Source: Paraglaciecola algarum
GTDB taxonomy: Bacteria; Pseudomonadota; Gammaproteobacteria; Enterobacterales; Alteromonadaceae
Assembly: GCF_021532655.1 (NCBI RefSeq)
Contig: NZ_JAKGAS010000012.1
Location: 1 to 64,000 of the forward strand
Direction: 5' to 3'
Length of the DNA: 64,000 bases
Positions 28,256 to 36,532 of the stretch are shown here, one piece after another (position 1 is the stretch's first letter; each line of letters starts with the position of its first letter). A program made the position numbers and the translations under genes. The notes under the pieces were generated by a model. The model did not search any database and was not told the origin of the DNA. It was given only the letters and a program-made list of their open reading frames with translations.

Positions 28256-28411
28256 TTAACCTTGGAAAGGGTTACGCTTAGTATGTCCGCCGTTTTCGTC
28301 AGGTACGCTACCTGCAAAACCTTGAGTCAACTCAGCTAAACTACCTACTTTGGTTAGTTCAGGCTTTTGATATTCACGTTTTTCGCTGGTTTGTTTATTA
28401 AAATCAGTCAT
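28256..28411 (-). CDS. Lasso peptide precursor (A protein)
   Basis: 51-residue protein. The 30-residue leader carries the complete consensus Y14-x-x-P17-x-L19-x-x-x-G23-x-x-x-x-x-T29-x, which is bound by the PqqD-like RRE (B1), with Thr at the penultimate leader position as the B2 protease requires. The predicted 21-residue core (31-51) begins GFAGSVPDENGG, runs on through HTKRN and ends in PFQG. Gly1 can form the isopeptide ring with Asp8 or Glu9 (8- or 9-residue ring). Candidate steric plugs are His13, Lys15/Arg16 and Phe19. Ribosome site AAGGAG lies 9 bases before the ATG. The gene begins 12 bases after a PEP-CTERM protein gene and ends at a terminator. It is easily overlooked because it is so short. 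Confidence 0.9.
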   Translation of the reverse strand: MTDFNKQTSEKREYQKPELTKVGSLAELTQGFAGSVPDENGGHTKRNPFQG

Positions 28412-28423
28412 TGCTATATCTCC

Positions 28424-29029
28424 TTAAGCCTTTAAACGACGTGCTACTAACCCACCAAGAGCTAGTAACATGATTGATAATGTTGTTGGTGCTGGTACTT
28501 CGTCTGTGTCGATCATGAATTGAAAACCATCAACTAAACCTGGGCCAGATATGGTTAAACCTGTGTAAAGCTCGTCCATATATAAACCAGAAAACAAAGC
28601 TGTTACTGGATCATGAGCTTTATCGTCATAAGTAAATTCACGACCTGCGCCAGAACCATTGGCTGACACATCAAAAAACTCAGTATCAAAAACAATGTTA
28701 GTTGTAGAGGTGTCTATAAATAATGAGGCAATATTTTTGATAGCGTTTGTAGAACGAGTGAAAGTCCAAACACCATACAGAAACTGACCATTGTCGCCAC
28801 CTATTGTGTCGCCTTGCTCATATAATCCCCAATCTGCACCGTTGGCTGCACCTTCTTCTGGGAATGTTGCTCCCCAAATAGCGCTGTCTGTAGTGGCATC
28901 ATCATATGTGACTGTTACTTCAATGCCTGCCATATCTGCACCAGTAACTGATTTGATAAACCCAGCCTGTGCTTGGCCACCTATAAACAAGGAAAGAAGT
29001 CCAATCGCTAATAGTTTTTTCATATCCAT
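28424..29029 (-). CDS. PEP-CTERM sorting-domain protein, partner of the lasso precursor gene
   Basis: About 200 residues: signal peptide (KKLLAIGLLSLFIGGQAQA), an acidic beta-rich extracellular domain (ADMAGIEVTVTYDDATTDSA, ...GVWTFTRSTNAI), and a C-terminal sorting tail VPAPTTLSIMLLALGGLVAR followed by RLKA. The tail has a Pro motif, a hydrophobic helix and a basic end, the PEP-CTERM/exosortase pattern. No exosortase gene is in the window. Two in-frame ATGs exist; ATG 29023 is better spaced from GGAG than ATG 29029. It is co-transcribed with the lasso precursor. Function of the mature protein is unknown. Confidence 0.85.
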   Translation of the reverse strand: MDMKKLLAIGLLSLFIGGQAQAGFIKSVTGADMAGIEVTVTYDDATTDSAIWGATFPEEGAANGADWGLYEQGDTIGGDNGQFLYGVWTFTRSTNAIKNIASLFIDTSTTNIVFDTEFFDVSANGSGAGREFTYDDKAHDPVTALFSGLYMDELYTGLTISGPGLVDGFQFMIDTDEVPAPTTLSIMLLALGGLVARRLKA

Positions 29030-29341
29030 TCTCCGAAAGTTTAAAATGAGCTAGCTAGTTATTTAGCATAGTTCTTTGTTTAATATTTACTTACCAAAAA
29101 TAAAGCAAGTACTATTCCATTATTTTATTATTGTTATATAACAACCACTTAAATTTTAAAATTTAGTGCATATTTATTTTTGAGATAAATATGGGTTGTT
29201 TATCACTAAAACTGTAAAAAGTTCTGACATACAAGTTAGTTATTAACCACACAGGTAATTGTGCGTACATCTTGTTGTCATTTTACAAAACTTATATGAT
29301 TGATCTGGAACAGATTTTATATCAAAAAATTGAGAAAAGTA
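29030..29341. promoter_or_regulatory. Divergent promoter region between precursor operon and cyclase gene
   Basis: 312 bases, strongly AT-rich, between the divergently oriented PEP-CTERM/lasso precursor pair and the cyclase gene. It must hold both promoters. I cannot define boxes with confidence, and I see no further coding signal or repeat module. Confidence 0.5.
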
Positions 29342-31252
29342 ATGTTTATATACATTTCACGCGAATGTTCACAAAAATGTAACATTTACGATACAAATGA
29401 AGACACGCGTAAGACCTTGGACTTTGTTAGTCAATGTGCGCTTAAACATTACGCTAAACTCGATAGCTTGGTTGTTGCCCAGACCCAACAAGTTATTTTG
29501 TTTTCAAACTGTCACTTAGATAAATTACAAGCTGCAATTTCTGAGCCGGTTAATATTTCACCTTTGGCTGAATTAAAAAAATCTAGTAAAAACATTCTGT
29601 TAGGTGAGTATTCAAATCAAACTGTTACACCTTCGAAAAGTGGTGCGGGTAAAATATGCACCGATGTGGCGCTTGTTGCTCACAAAGTTGGTGCTGATTT
29701 TGATGAGTTTGCTGGAGATTGCTTTGCAAAGTTTGAACAACACTTTTATTTATATGGTTGGCATTCTGCCAGCCAATCACTGCATGTTGCTAAAAGCCCA
29801 CTAAATCCGACACCTATTTATTGGGCTGAGTTGCCTCATGGTTTGGTGATTTCATATGACATCAGTTTAATCCGTGACATTTTGGCTACACCTATTACCG
29901 TTAGCCAAGCGGGTTTGGCCTCTTGGTTAAGCGGTTTTCCTAATCCTGCGGTATCTTTGTTTAATAAAATTCAGGTGTTACCCATTGGGTACAGAGTCGA
30001 AATCGACCTATCTTTGCAGGTCAATCTTATTAAGTTTTGGGATATTGATCCCGAAAATAAAGTCAGATGTAATTCTCAAGATGATTATGCCGCTTGTTTT
30101 TTCGAGACCTTGAGCGCTAGTGTGCAAAATGCGATGCAAACTGAGAATAACCAGCTTGTGTCACAAATGAGCGGTGGCATGGATTCTACTAGTATTACTG
30201 CTTTAGCAAATAAACATGCTAAAAACATTAATAAGCAAGTATTGCCTTTATCTCATATTTACAGTCAATCAACAGATTGTGATGAACAACAATTAGTTGA
30301 TGATATGTTAGGTTTTTTAAAGATTGAAAACAGTATCAAAATGACAGTGGATAAGGGGCAGGATAGGGATTTTTTAAGTTTGTATCCAACTGATATTCAA
30401 AGCCCTGGTACTGTTTTATCTCCAAGGTATGTGCGTGAATTGGCTTTGGTTAAACAAGCTGGGGCTAATGTGCTTTTGTCTGGCAATGGTGGCGATGAAA
30501 TGTGCTGGGGGCACAGTTTGGCTTATACCCAAAGGTTTAAGCAAGGTGACTTGAGTGTGGTGCCTGAAGTACTCAAAGCTTGTCCTAAATTAGGTATGCC
30601 TAGGTTAAGGACATCGATAAATTTGTTTGTGAAACCCTTATTGCCTGATGTGTTATTTACTTTATTGGGCAGGGCGAGTCAATTAAAGCAGAGTTTTGCT
30701 ACTCCTGACTGGCTAACTGATAAAGGCAAAGAGCTAGCTGAAACCGCTAGCGCAATTGATAATCCATTTAACCTAGACCAAGATCCTGTTGGTTATAATC
30801 GCTATATCAGCCTAAAAACAACTTCTACCTATAATGCTTTGCATTCTTACGATAAATTATCTCGAAATCAGCGAATTAGAGTTAGACATCCATTTTTTGA
30901 TACTAAAGTGGCTGAGTTGTCTTTTGCTTTGCCGGTAAAACAGTTGATCCAAGGTGCCTATCCTAAGTGGTTACTGCGCTATAGTATGCAAAATGAATTA
31001 CCTAAAAGTGTGTGTTGGAACGTAAAGAAAACAACCTTTGATCAGCATTTTGGTAATTTGGTGCGTGAAAATGCTAGTGAGATCCGCGATATTCTTCAAG
31101 ATGAAAGACTCGCGGATATGGGGTTGGTGAATCCGTCTATTTTGTTAGCTGAATTTGATACTGTGGTTGCAAGTCCTGAGCGACCTGTGCATGTGGATTT
31201 GTTGTACGCGATTTTGACTTACAGTTGGTTGCAGGCTCATTTCCCTGAATAA
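29342..31252 (+). CDS. Lasso peptide cyclase (C protein, asparagine synthetase-like)
   Basis: 637 residues. ATP-dependent macrolactam synthetase that adenylates the core Asp/Glu side chain and joins it to the N-terminal amine. The N-terminal glutaminase-like domain lacks the catalytic Cys2 of true asparagine synthetases, as expected of lasso cyclases. The synthetase domain has the PP-loop SGGMDS (277-282) and LLSGNGGDEMCWGH near 378-391. The ATG at 29342 is chosen over the TTG at 29300 because GAGAAAA precedes it and the family starts near here. It is divergent from the precursor operon. Its last 36 bases (31219-31254) recur exactly at 37056-37091. Confidence 0.88.
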   Translation: MFIYISRECSQKCNIYDTNEDTRKTLDFVSQCALKHYAKLDSLVVAQTQQVILFSNCHLDKLQAAISEPVNISPLAELKKSSKNILLGEYSNQTVTPSKSGAGKICTDVALVAHKVGADFDEFAGDCFAKFEQHFYLYGWHSASQSLHVAKSPLNPTPIYWAELPHGLVISYDISLIRDILATPITVSQAGLASWLSGFPNPAVSLFNKIQVLPIGYRVEIDLSLQVNLIKFWDIDPENKVRCNSQDDYAACFFETLSASVQNAMQTENNQLVSQMSGGMDSTSITALANKHAKNINKQVLPLSHIYSQSTDCDEQQLVDDMLGFLKIENSIKMTVDKGQDRDFLSLYPTDIQSPGTVLSPRYVRELALVKQAGANVLLSGNGGDEMCWGHSLAYTQRFKQGDLSVVPEVLKACPKLGMPRLRTSINLFVKPLLPDVLFTLLGRASQLKQSFATPDWLTDKGKELAETASAIDNPFNLDQDPVGYNRYISLKTTSTYNALHSYDKLSRNQRIRVRHPFFDTKVAELSFALPVKQLIQGAYPKWLLRYSMQNELPKSVCWNVKKTTFDQHFGNLVRENASEIRDILQDERLADMGLVNPSILLAEFDTVVASPERPVHVDLLYAILTYSWLQAHFPE

Positions 31253-31254
31253 AA

Positions 31255-32395
31255 GTAGAGCAGCGCAGATAGGCGCAGACACAGCAAAGGCCAAAGCAAA
31301 AGCGATTCACCACAGAGTTCACAGAGGCTGAGCTACACAGAGAAAAACAAGGGATGGTTAAGGCAGTAGCTGAAAATAAACCGATTCCGGCTAAAAAGCA
31401 CACCGGAATGACAGAGCACAAAAGCTTTTCACCACAGAGTACACAGAGGCTGCGCTGCACAGAGAAAAACCAAGGGATGGTTAAGGCAGTAGCTAGAAAC
31501 TAGCATCTAGAATCTAGAAACTAGAAACTAGCATCTAGTCTATCCACTGCTATTTTAAAAGCGATTCACCACAGAGTTCACAGAGCGCTGCGCTACACAG
31601 AGAAAAACCAAGGGATGGTTAAGGCAGTAGCTGAAAATAAACCGATTCCGGCTAAAAAGCACACCGGAATGACAGAGCACAAAAGCTTTTCACCACAGAG
31701 TACACAGAGGCTGCGCTACACAGAGAAAAACAATGGGTGGTTAAGATTCAAAGCTACAGGTTTTTTTAGGACATTAAATTTTGTTATTACCGCATGTTGT
31801 TAATAGGAAACACCGGAATGACAGAGCACAAAAGCTTTTCACCACAGAGTACACAGAGGCTGCGCTGCACAGAGAAAAGCAGCAGATTGTTAAGATTCAA
31901 AAACTTATCATCACTAATTTTTTAAGTTTTACCTCAGTGTTCTCAGTGTCCTCCGTGGTTCAGTATCTTTTGGTTGTTAAAGACTAAGAGCTTTTCACCA
32001 CAGAGAACACAGAGCGCTGCGCTGCACAGAGAAAAGCCAAAGGATTGTTAAGATTCAAAACTCATCATCACTAATTTTTTAAGTTTTACCTCAGTGTTCT
32101 CAGTGTCCTCCGTGGTTCAATATCTTTTGGTTGTTAAAGACTAAAAGATATTCACCACAGAGGTCACAGAACGCTGCGCTACACAGAGAAAAACCAAGGG
32201 ATGGTTAAGACTAAAAGCTACAGGTTTTTTTAGGACATTAAATTTTGTCATTACTGCATGTTGTTAGTAGAAATCCAGCAGAATGATGAAGTGATTGTGT
32301 AAATCCTATAATCATCTTTTCTATATCTTTCCTCCGTGACCTTTGTGTTCTCTATGGTTCAAAATTCTTTATATTAAACTTTCTAACACTATCGT
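31255..32395. repeat. Large dispersed-repeat island downstream of the cyclase
   Basis: About nine CACAGAG/CTCTGTG modules, most as CACCACAGAG(T/A)(T/A)CACAGAGGCTG, near 31308, 31431, 31568, 31690, 31841, 31997 and 32154. Two copies of an AACCGATTCCGGCTAAAAAG...CACCGGAATGACAG module lie near 31378-31415 and 31639-31675. A heptad tandem TAGAAAC/TAGCATC/TAGAATC occupies 31494-31541. CTCAGTGTTCTCAGTGTCCT modules lie near 31933 and 32092. No gene is present. Confidence 0.85.
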
Positions 32396-32401
32396 TTGTT
32401 G

Positions 32402-32656
32402 TTAGTAATGATATCTGCATTGTGCAATTATTAAGGCTGTGTCGGTGACTTTATAAACAAGTCTATGTTCTCTATCAATTCGACGTGACCAATATCCAGA
32501 CCAATTATGTTTTAGTGGTTCTGGGTCACCAATACCTTGAAACGGTTGTCGTTTAATTTCCTTAATTAAACGATTGATTCGTTTGCTTATTTTTTTGTCC
32601 GTTTGTTGCCAGTACAAATAATCTTCCCACGCCATTTCGGCCCAAGATAGGATCAT
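32402..32656 (-). CDS. yoeB: YoeB-family toxin (mRNA endoribonuclease)
   Basis: 84 residues, of the RelE superfamily, YoeB branch: MILSWAEMAWEDYLYWQQTD, INRLIKEIKRQPFQGIGDPE and PLKHNWSGYWSRRIDREHRL, ending YKVTDTALIIAQCRYHY. Family catalytic residues are visible (Glu in the PFQGIGDPEPL region, Arg and His in RRIDREHR, and the terminal His-Tyr). It cleaves mRNA at the ribosomal A site when freed from YefM. It overlaps the antitoxin gene by 4 bases and is embedded between repeat islands. Confidence 0.93.
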   Translation of the reverse strand: MILSWAEMAWEDYLYWQQTDKKISKRINRLIKEIKRQPFQGIGDPEPLKHNWSGYWSRRIDREHRLVYKVTDTALIIAQCRYHY

Positions 32657-32907
32657 TCTTCTATCAACTCTCTTTCGACGGCTTTCCCTGTCTCGATTTG
32701 GGTGATCGCTAAGTTAAGTCTTTCAGCATTTTTAGGGCTTGCCATTAAATATGCGGTTTCTTCATAAGCTTGAAAGTCTTCCAAACTCATAACAACGGCT
32801 GGACGTCCATTTTGTCGCGTAATAATCATAGGTTTATGATCATCATTGACTTTGTCTAGCGTGCCCGCCAAGTTTGTTCTAAAAGCTGAATAACTCATGG
32901 TATCCAT
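32653..32907 (-). CDS. yefM: YefM/Phd-family antitoxin
   Basis: 84 residues. The N-terminal DNA-binding Phd/YefM domain (MSYSAFRTNLAGTLDKVNDD, ITRQNGRPAVVMSLEDFQAY) and an acidic C-terminal tail that neutralises the toxin (AITQIETGKAVERELIEE) are typical. The product binds its own promoter together with YoeB. Translation may start at the first ATG (MDTMSYS) or at the inner MSYSAFR, the usual YefM start. Upstream, 32908-32990 is AT-rich and carries the likely autoregulated promoter. Confidence 0.93.
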   Translation of the reverse strand: MDTMSYSAFRTNLAGTLDKVNDDHKPMIITRQNGRPAVVMSLEDFQAYEETAYLMASPKNAERLNLAITQIETGKAVERELIEE

Positions 32908-32999
32908 TTCAATAACCTCTCTATTTAGTACTTAATTATTATACTTGTACAAAAATAGGTACGCAAGTTGGTGTGATATACCTATTGGATATGCAGATA

Positions 33000-33620
33000 G
33001 GGGCAGAGAAGAGCAGGGCAGTACATAGAAAAAGCCAATGCAAAAGCGATTCACCACAGAGAACACAGAGGCTGCGCTACACAGAGGAAAGCAGCAGATT
33101 GTTAAGACAGTAGCTAGAAACTAGCATCTATCTACTATCCACTGTTTGTTTTAAAGGCTTTTCACCACAGAGAACACAGAGGCTGCGCTGCACAGAGAAA
33201 AACAATCGGTGGTGTAGGCAGAAGCTAGAAACTAGAGTCTAGCAACTAGTCTCTATCTACTATCCACTGTTTGTTTAAAAGGCTTTTTACCACTGAGAAA
33301 TAACTAGTTAAGATATCTATTCTTAACCATAATTATCTTTGTTTTTCCTCCGTGACCTTTGTGTTCTCTGTGCCCTCTGTGGTTAAATTTCTTTTGCTTT
33401 TATCTTTTACTAGCAACTAGAATCTATCTACTATCGACTGCTATTTAAAAAAACTTTTCACCACAGAAAAATAACTAGTTAAGATATCTATTCTTAACCA
33501 AAATTATCTTTGTTTTTCCTCCGTGAACTCTGTGTCCTCCGTGGTTCAGTATCTTTTGGTTATTAAAGACTAAGAGCTATTTACCATAGAGTTTAAAAAT
33601 CGTTATGCTACACACAGAAA
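33000..33620. repeat. Dispersed-repeat island upstream of the small EPS-type genes
   Basis: CACAGAG modules near 33055-33090 and 33165-33205. Heptad TAGNNNC runs near 33112-33130, 33222-33262 and 33408-33432, each followed by TCTACTATC(C/G)ACTG. Two copies of AACTAGTTAAGATATCTATT lie near 33302 and 33473. CTCCGTG...CTCTGTG modules lie near 33347-33385 and 33517-33545. The segment 32990-33070 resembles 37100-37180. No gene; 33621-33744 holds the promoter region of the next gene. Confidence 0.82.
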
Positions 33621-33744
33621 ATAATTTTAGAGGTTAGCAATAGAAGTTAATTTCCGCTAATCGCTTTTGTCTATACAGTTTTAGTTGGGTCGGGTAAAAT
33701 ATGCGGTAGGCATTTAAAAAATATTTTGATTACATGGGTATCTT

Positions 33745-34314
33745 ATGAAATACGTGAAACTGATACCATTGGCAATTACAATAGCCATGTTAAGTACTTT
33801 GATTTATATGACTTTTGTGCCGTCCTATTATTTATCTGCTTCGTTGAATAACAGTGCTGTTTCTCTGCCAGATAAACAAGATGATTTTTATTTGGTGCTA
33901 AACGACAATCTTTTTCAAAAAGAAATAGAATCCTTAAATTTGAAAAAAGTTGATTTAGCCTTATCCCTTACATCAACCGAAAAAGAAATGGTAGAAATTG
34001 ATAAATTAGCTCTACAGGATAAGCGTAAGGAATTACTCGTAAAGTTAACACAGCGACTAACTATCCACCAAGTAAACGATACACTTCAATTTAAGCTACA
34101 TGTTATAAAACATAATATTTGGAAACAAATTTTACGATCAGCCCTTTTAAAAAATAAGGACCTTAACAAGGTATTTGATGGCCAGAAAATTGAGCCCCTT
34201 ATAAGCTGGGCGACTGACTACCGTCGAGTGAGTCTAGTTTTTGTGCTAACCATGCTTTTGAGTTTTGCCCTTGCCATAATATTGTTATCATTCAAGGAAA
34301 AGCAGGGCGCATAA
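33745..34314 (+). CDS. Small Wzz-like two-transmembrane protein, function unknown
   Basis: 189 residues with a membrane segment at about 7-26 and a second near 160-182, bracketing a charged, helical, coiled-coil-prone loop (LTSTEKEMVEIDKLALQDKR). This is the topology of chain-length determinant proteins, in short form and without a detectable Wzz sequence signature. It is followed after 1 base by another EPS-type small protein, and that gene is convergent with an O-antigen-ligase-like gene, so a role in polymer length or assembly is plausible but unproven. Confidence 0.6.
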   Translation: MKYVKLIPLAITIAMLSTLIYMTFVPSYYLSASLNNSAVSLPDKQDDFYLVLNDNLFQKEIESLNLKKVDLALSLTSTEKEMVEIDKLALQDKRKELLVKLTQRLTIHQVNDTLQFKLHVIKHNIWKQILRSALLKNKDLNKVFDGQKIEPLISWATDYRRVSLVFVLTMLLSFALAIILLSFKEKQGA

Positions 34315-34315
34315 T

Positions 34316-34993
34316 ATGAAGTTTTTTTGGTTTATACCTGTATTTATTCTGCTTTTTCTTGTGAAAGTCTCGTTGGAACAATTGGATAATGCAAAGCGAG
34401 AAATAGACGCCAGAGCCTTTTGGGCACAGTCACAAGAAAGTGATGGTGAAAACACTGATACATTCATTTCACTCGCTATTGAAAAACTGACTTATAGCCA
34501 ATTGTTTGATAAAAAAACTATATTTCATCCTGCATTATTGGGTCATCTCTATCGAGAGTTAGCTGATAATCAGAGTGACGTGGGTAAAGCTCAGGAATAT
34601 TATCGACAAGCTAAGCTCAATTATTTGAATGAGTTAAAAATTAATCCCACCGAATCTATTATCTGGGCCTCGCTGGCAAGGGTTAAGAGGGATTTACAAG
34701 AAGTAGATGAGGAATATGTGAGTTACTTAGTAAACGCTAATCATTATGGTCAACATGATCCAATTACTCATATTGAGCTGGTGCAACTAGGCGCTGAAGT
34801 AATTATTAAGGATTACCCTCTATCTTCAACGTTAAAATCAATTTTTTTGCATCATTTGATTTTTGGGATAACACATCCAAAGAGTATGCAGACTATTATG
34901 CAAGATATAAACAAGGATGACAGTGCACGCAATGAATTTTGCTCATGGATTAAAGACAATAAATCCGCCAGCAAAAAATTAAAATGTACCTAG
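34316..34993 (+). CDS. Single-pass membrane protein with TPR-like helices (VpsP-like)
   Basis: 225 residues. An N-terminal membrane anchor (FFWFIPVFILLFLVKVSLE) is followed by helical repeats resembling TPRs (HLYRELADNQSDVGKAQEYY, LKINPTESIIWASLARVKRD). The pattern resembles VpsP-type proteins of polysaccharide loci; this is recognition by style, not by a firm motif. It is coupled with the preceding gene (1-base gap) and convergent, 9 bases apart, with the O-antigen-ligase-like gene. Confidence 0.55.
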   Translation: MKFFWFIPVFILLFLVKVSLEQLDNAKREIDARAFWAQSQESDGENTDTFISLAIEKLTYSQLFDKKTIFHPALLGHLYRELADNQSDVGKAQEYYRQAKLNYLNELKINPTESIIWASLARVKRDLQEVDEEYVSYLVNANHYGQHDPITHIELVQLGAEVIIKDYPLSSTLKSIFLHHLIFGITHPKSMQTIMQDINKDDSARNEFCSWIKDNKSASKKLKCT

Positions 34994-35002
34994 TTAGCGC
35001 AT

Positions 35003-36397
35003 TTAACTGTTTTTAAAGCAGGTTCGTAAGCTACAAATGATTGCTAAAAATAGTACAAAATAACTTGCGTTTGCCGGGGGTAATAATGGAAAACTAACGC
35101 TCATGTGGATTAACATTCCAGATGTTGCCATTAACGCTGCTGCCGCCCCGCCTACAACCAGTTTATCACTGGCAGCATATATAAGTTTTATTGACAAAGT
35201 AATCATATATAGCATCAATATACCCAAGAGTAAGGTAATGGGAATTCCATATTCAATGGTAAATTGCAAATAATCGTTGTGTGCATGATCATAAAAACCA
35301 CCGACCCTCTCGGATTTGTAGCTTGCAAATATAGTTTGAAAACTACCGGCGCCACTACCGGTAAAAGGGTAGTCCATTACTATCGGTAGTGCATCTAGTA
35401 CTACTTCATCTCTACTTTCAGCCTCAAGGCTGGTGCTTGTTAATCTAGTTGTTAGTTTTTCAAGCCCAAACCAAGCACTCACTATAAACGTATCGATAAT
35501 TAACATACTAATCACCAGTACTTTTAAACCTTTGGGCACTTGTTTGCCAATAAACATATATAACAGTGACACACCTAAGAAGCTTGAAAAAAAGGCAGTG
35601 TTACCCATTCTAGAGTGGGACATGACTAAGGCTATTACCATAATCACCAGACACAGCCTAACCACTGTTTTGGTTTCGAGTAACGAATAAACCCAAGATT
35701 GCCAATAGGCTTTTTTTGAAGAAAATGTACGCTGAGTCAGGGTGGTAATGAAATACCCCACACCGGCACTCAAACATAATGTAAGAAAGTTGGCAAAATG
35801 ATTATGAGAAACAAAGGTGCCATCGGCCCTTAAATCGTTTTTCATAGCATAAACAAAGCTAACATCTTGTCCTGATAATATTTCAAATACCCCATAAAAA
35901 GCATTGAATGTGCCTGCGAATACCATAAACAATAACGTTAGCTGGACACGCTTTGGCGTGTTTAACAAACACAGACCAAGCAAAAATACACATAAGTACC
36001 CGCTCAATTTAAGCAGTGAGTTTATCGTCTCGTCTTTGTCTAACGTGATGCTGCCCGATTCTAGGCCTAATTTTTGGTATGCTGCAGCTGAATGTGGCGA
36101 TAATATTTTTAACCAATCTAGCGGAATAGCGATATATTGAAATGCCATCCAACCAATGACGATTACAAAAATACCTATTGGAAACCAATTTTGAATAATT
36201 GTTTTTTTAGCTTGATGCCAATTAAATCCCACATAAAATAATAACAGACAATAAACAAAAATTTGGCCAATACTCCAAGCCGAAGGCCGATTACTTCCCA
36301 GAGGCAAAGGCAAAATAAATAACAGATAGAAGAAAAAAAACAAAAATAAAGTGTAGTGAGATTTTTGTGGAGATAAATCTTGTTTAGTTAGAGTCAT
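35003..36397 (-). CDS. O-antigen ligase family (Wzy_C) membrane protein
   Basis: 464 residues with about twelve membrane segments. The Wzy_C/WaaL signature lies in the second half: MDYPFTGSGAGSFQTIFASY, then GGFYDHAHNDYLQFTIEYGI, where H-N-D-Y-L is the classic ligase/PglL motif. Members either ligate polysaccharide to lipid A core or transfer glycans to proteins. A complete Wzy already exists at 19944-21347, so this is a second, distinct polymerase/ligase. Its upstream neighbour on the same strand is a 52-residue secreted peptide gene. Confidence 0.88.
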   Translation of the reverse strand: MTLTKQDLSPQKSHYTLFLFFFFYLLFILPLPLGSNRPSAWSIGQIFVYCLLLFYVGFNWHQAKKTIIQNWFPIGIFVIVIGWMAFQYIAIPLDWLKILSPHSAAAYQKLGLESGSITLDKDETINSLLKLSGYLCVFLLGLCLLNTPKRVQLTLLFMVFAGTFNAFYGVFEILSGQDVSFVYAMKNDLRADGTFVSHNHFANFLTLCLSAGVGYFITTLTQRTFSSKKAYWQSWVYSLLETKTVVRLCLVIMVIALVMSHSRMGNTAFFSSFLGVSLLYMFIGKQVPKGLKVLVISMLIIDTFIVSAWFGLEKLTTRLTSTSLEAESRDEVVLDALPIVMDYPFTGSGAGSFQTIFASYKSERVGGFYDHAHNDYLQFTIEYGIPITLLLGILMLYMITLSIKLIYAASDKLVVGGAAAALMATSGMLIHMSVSFPLLPPANASYFVLFLAIICSLRTCFKNS

Positions 36398-36470
36398 CTA
36401 TTTTATTGACCTTAATGCAGTTCTTGGATAAGTGGACTCTTAATATAGGTGTGAAAATATACAAGTAATA

Positions 36471-36511
36471 AAAATGCGCTATTCCAAACAACGAATAACG
36501 CATTTTTTAGT
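36471..36511. terminator. Bidirectional hairpin terminator after the small peptide gene
   Basis: AATGCG...ATTC pairs with GAAT...CGCATT around a CAAACAAC loop, with T6 following on the plus strand and T5 on the minus strand. It lies 22 bases after the stop codon of the small peptide gene (minus strand). Confidence 0.7.
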
Positions 36512-36532
36512 GCATTATAATATTCTAGTCAA

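Noticed and set aside
29300..29341. TTG at 29300 as cyclase start
   Set aside because: It would add 14 residues without a ribosome site; the ATG at 29342 has GAGAAAA upstream and gives the expected N terminus.
31260..32395. CRISPR-like periodic repeats
   Set aside because: Repeats are irregular in spacing, differ in length, occur in both orientations and have no unique spacers of constant size; no cas genes are near.
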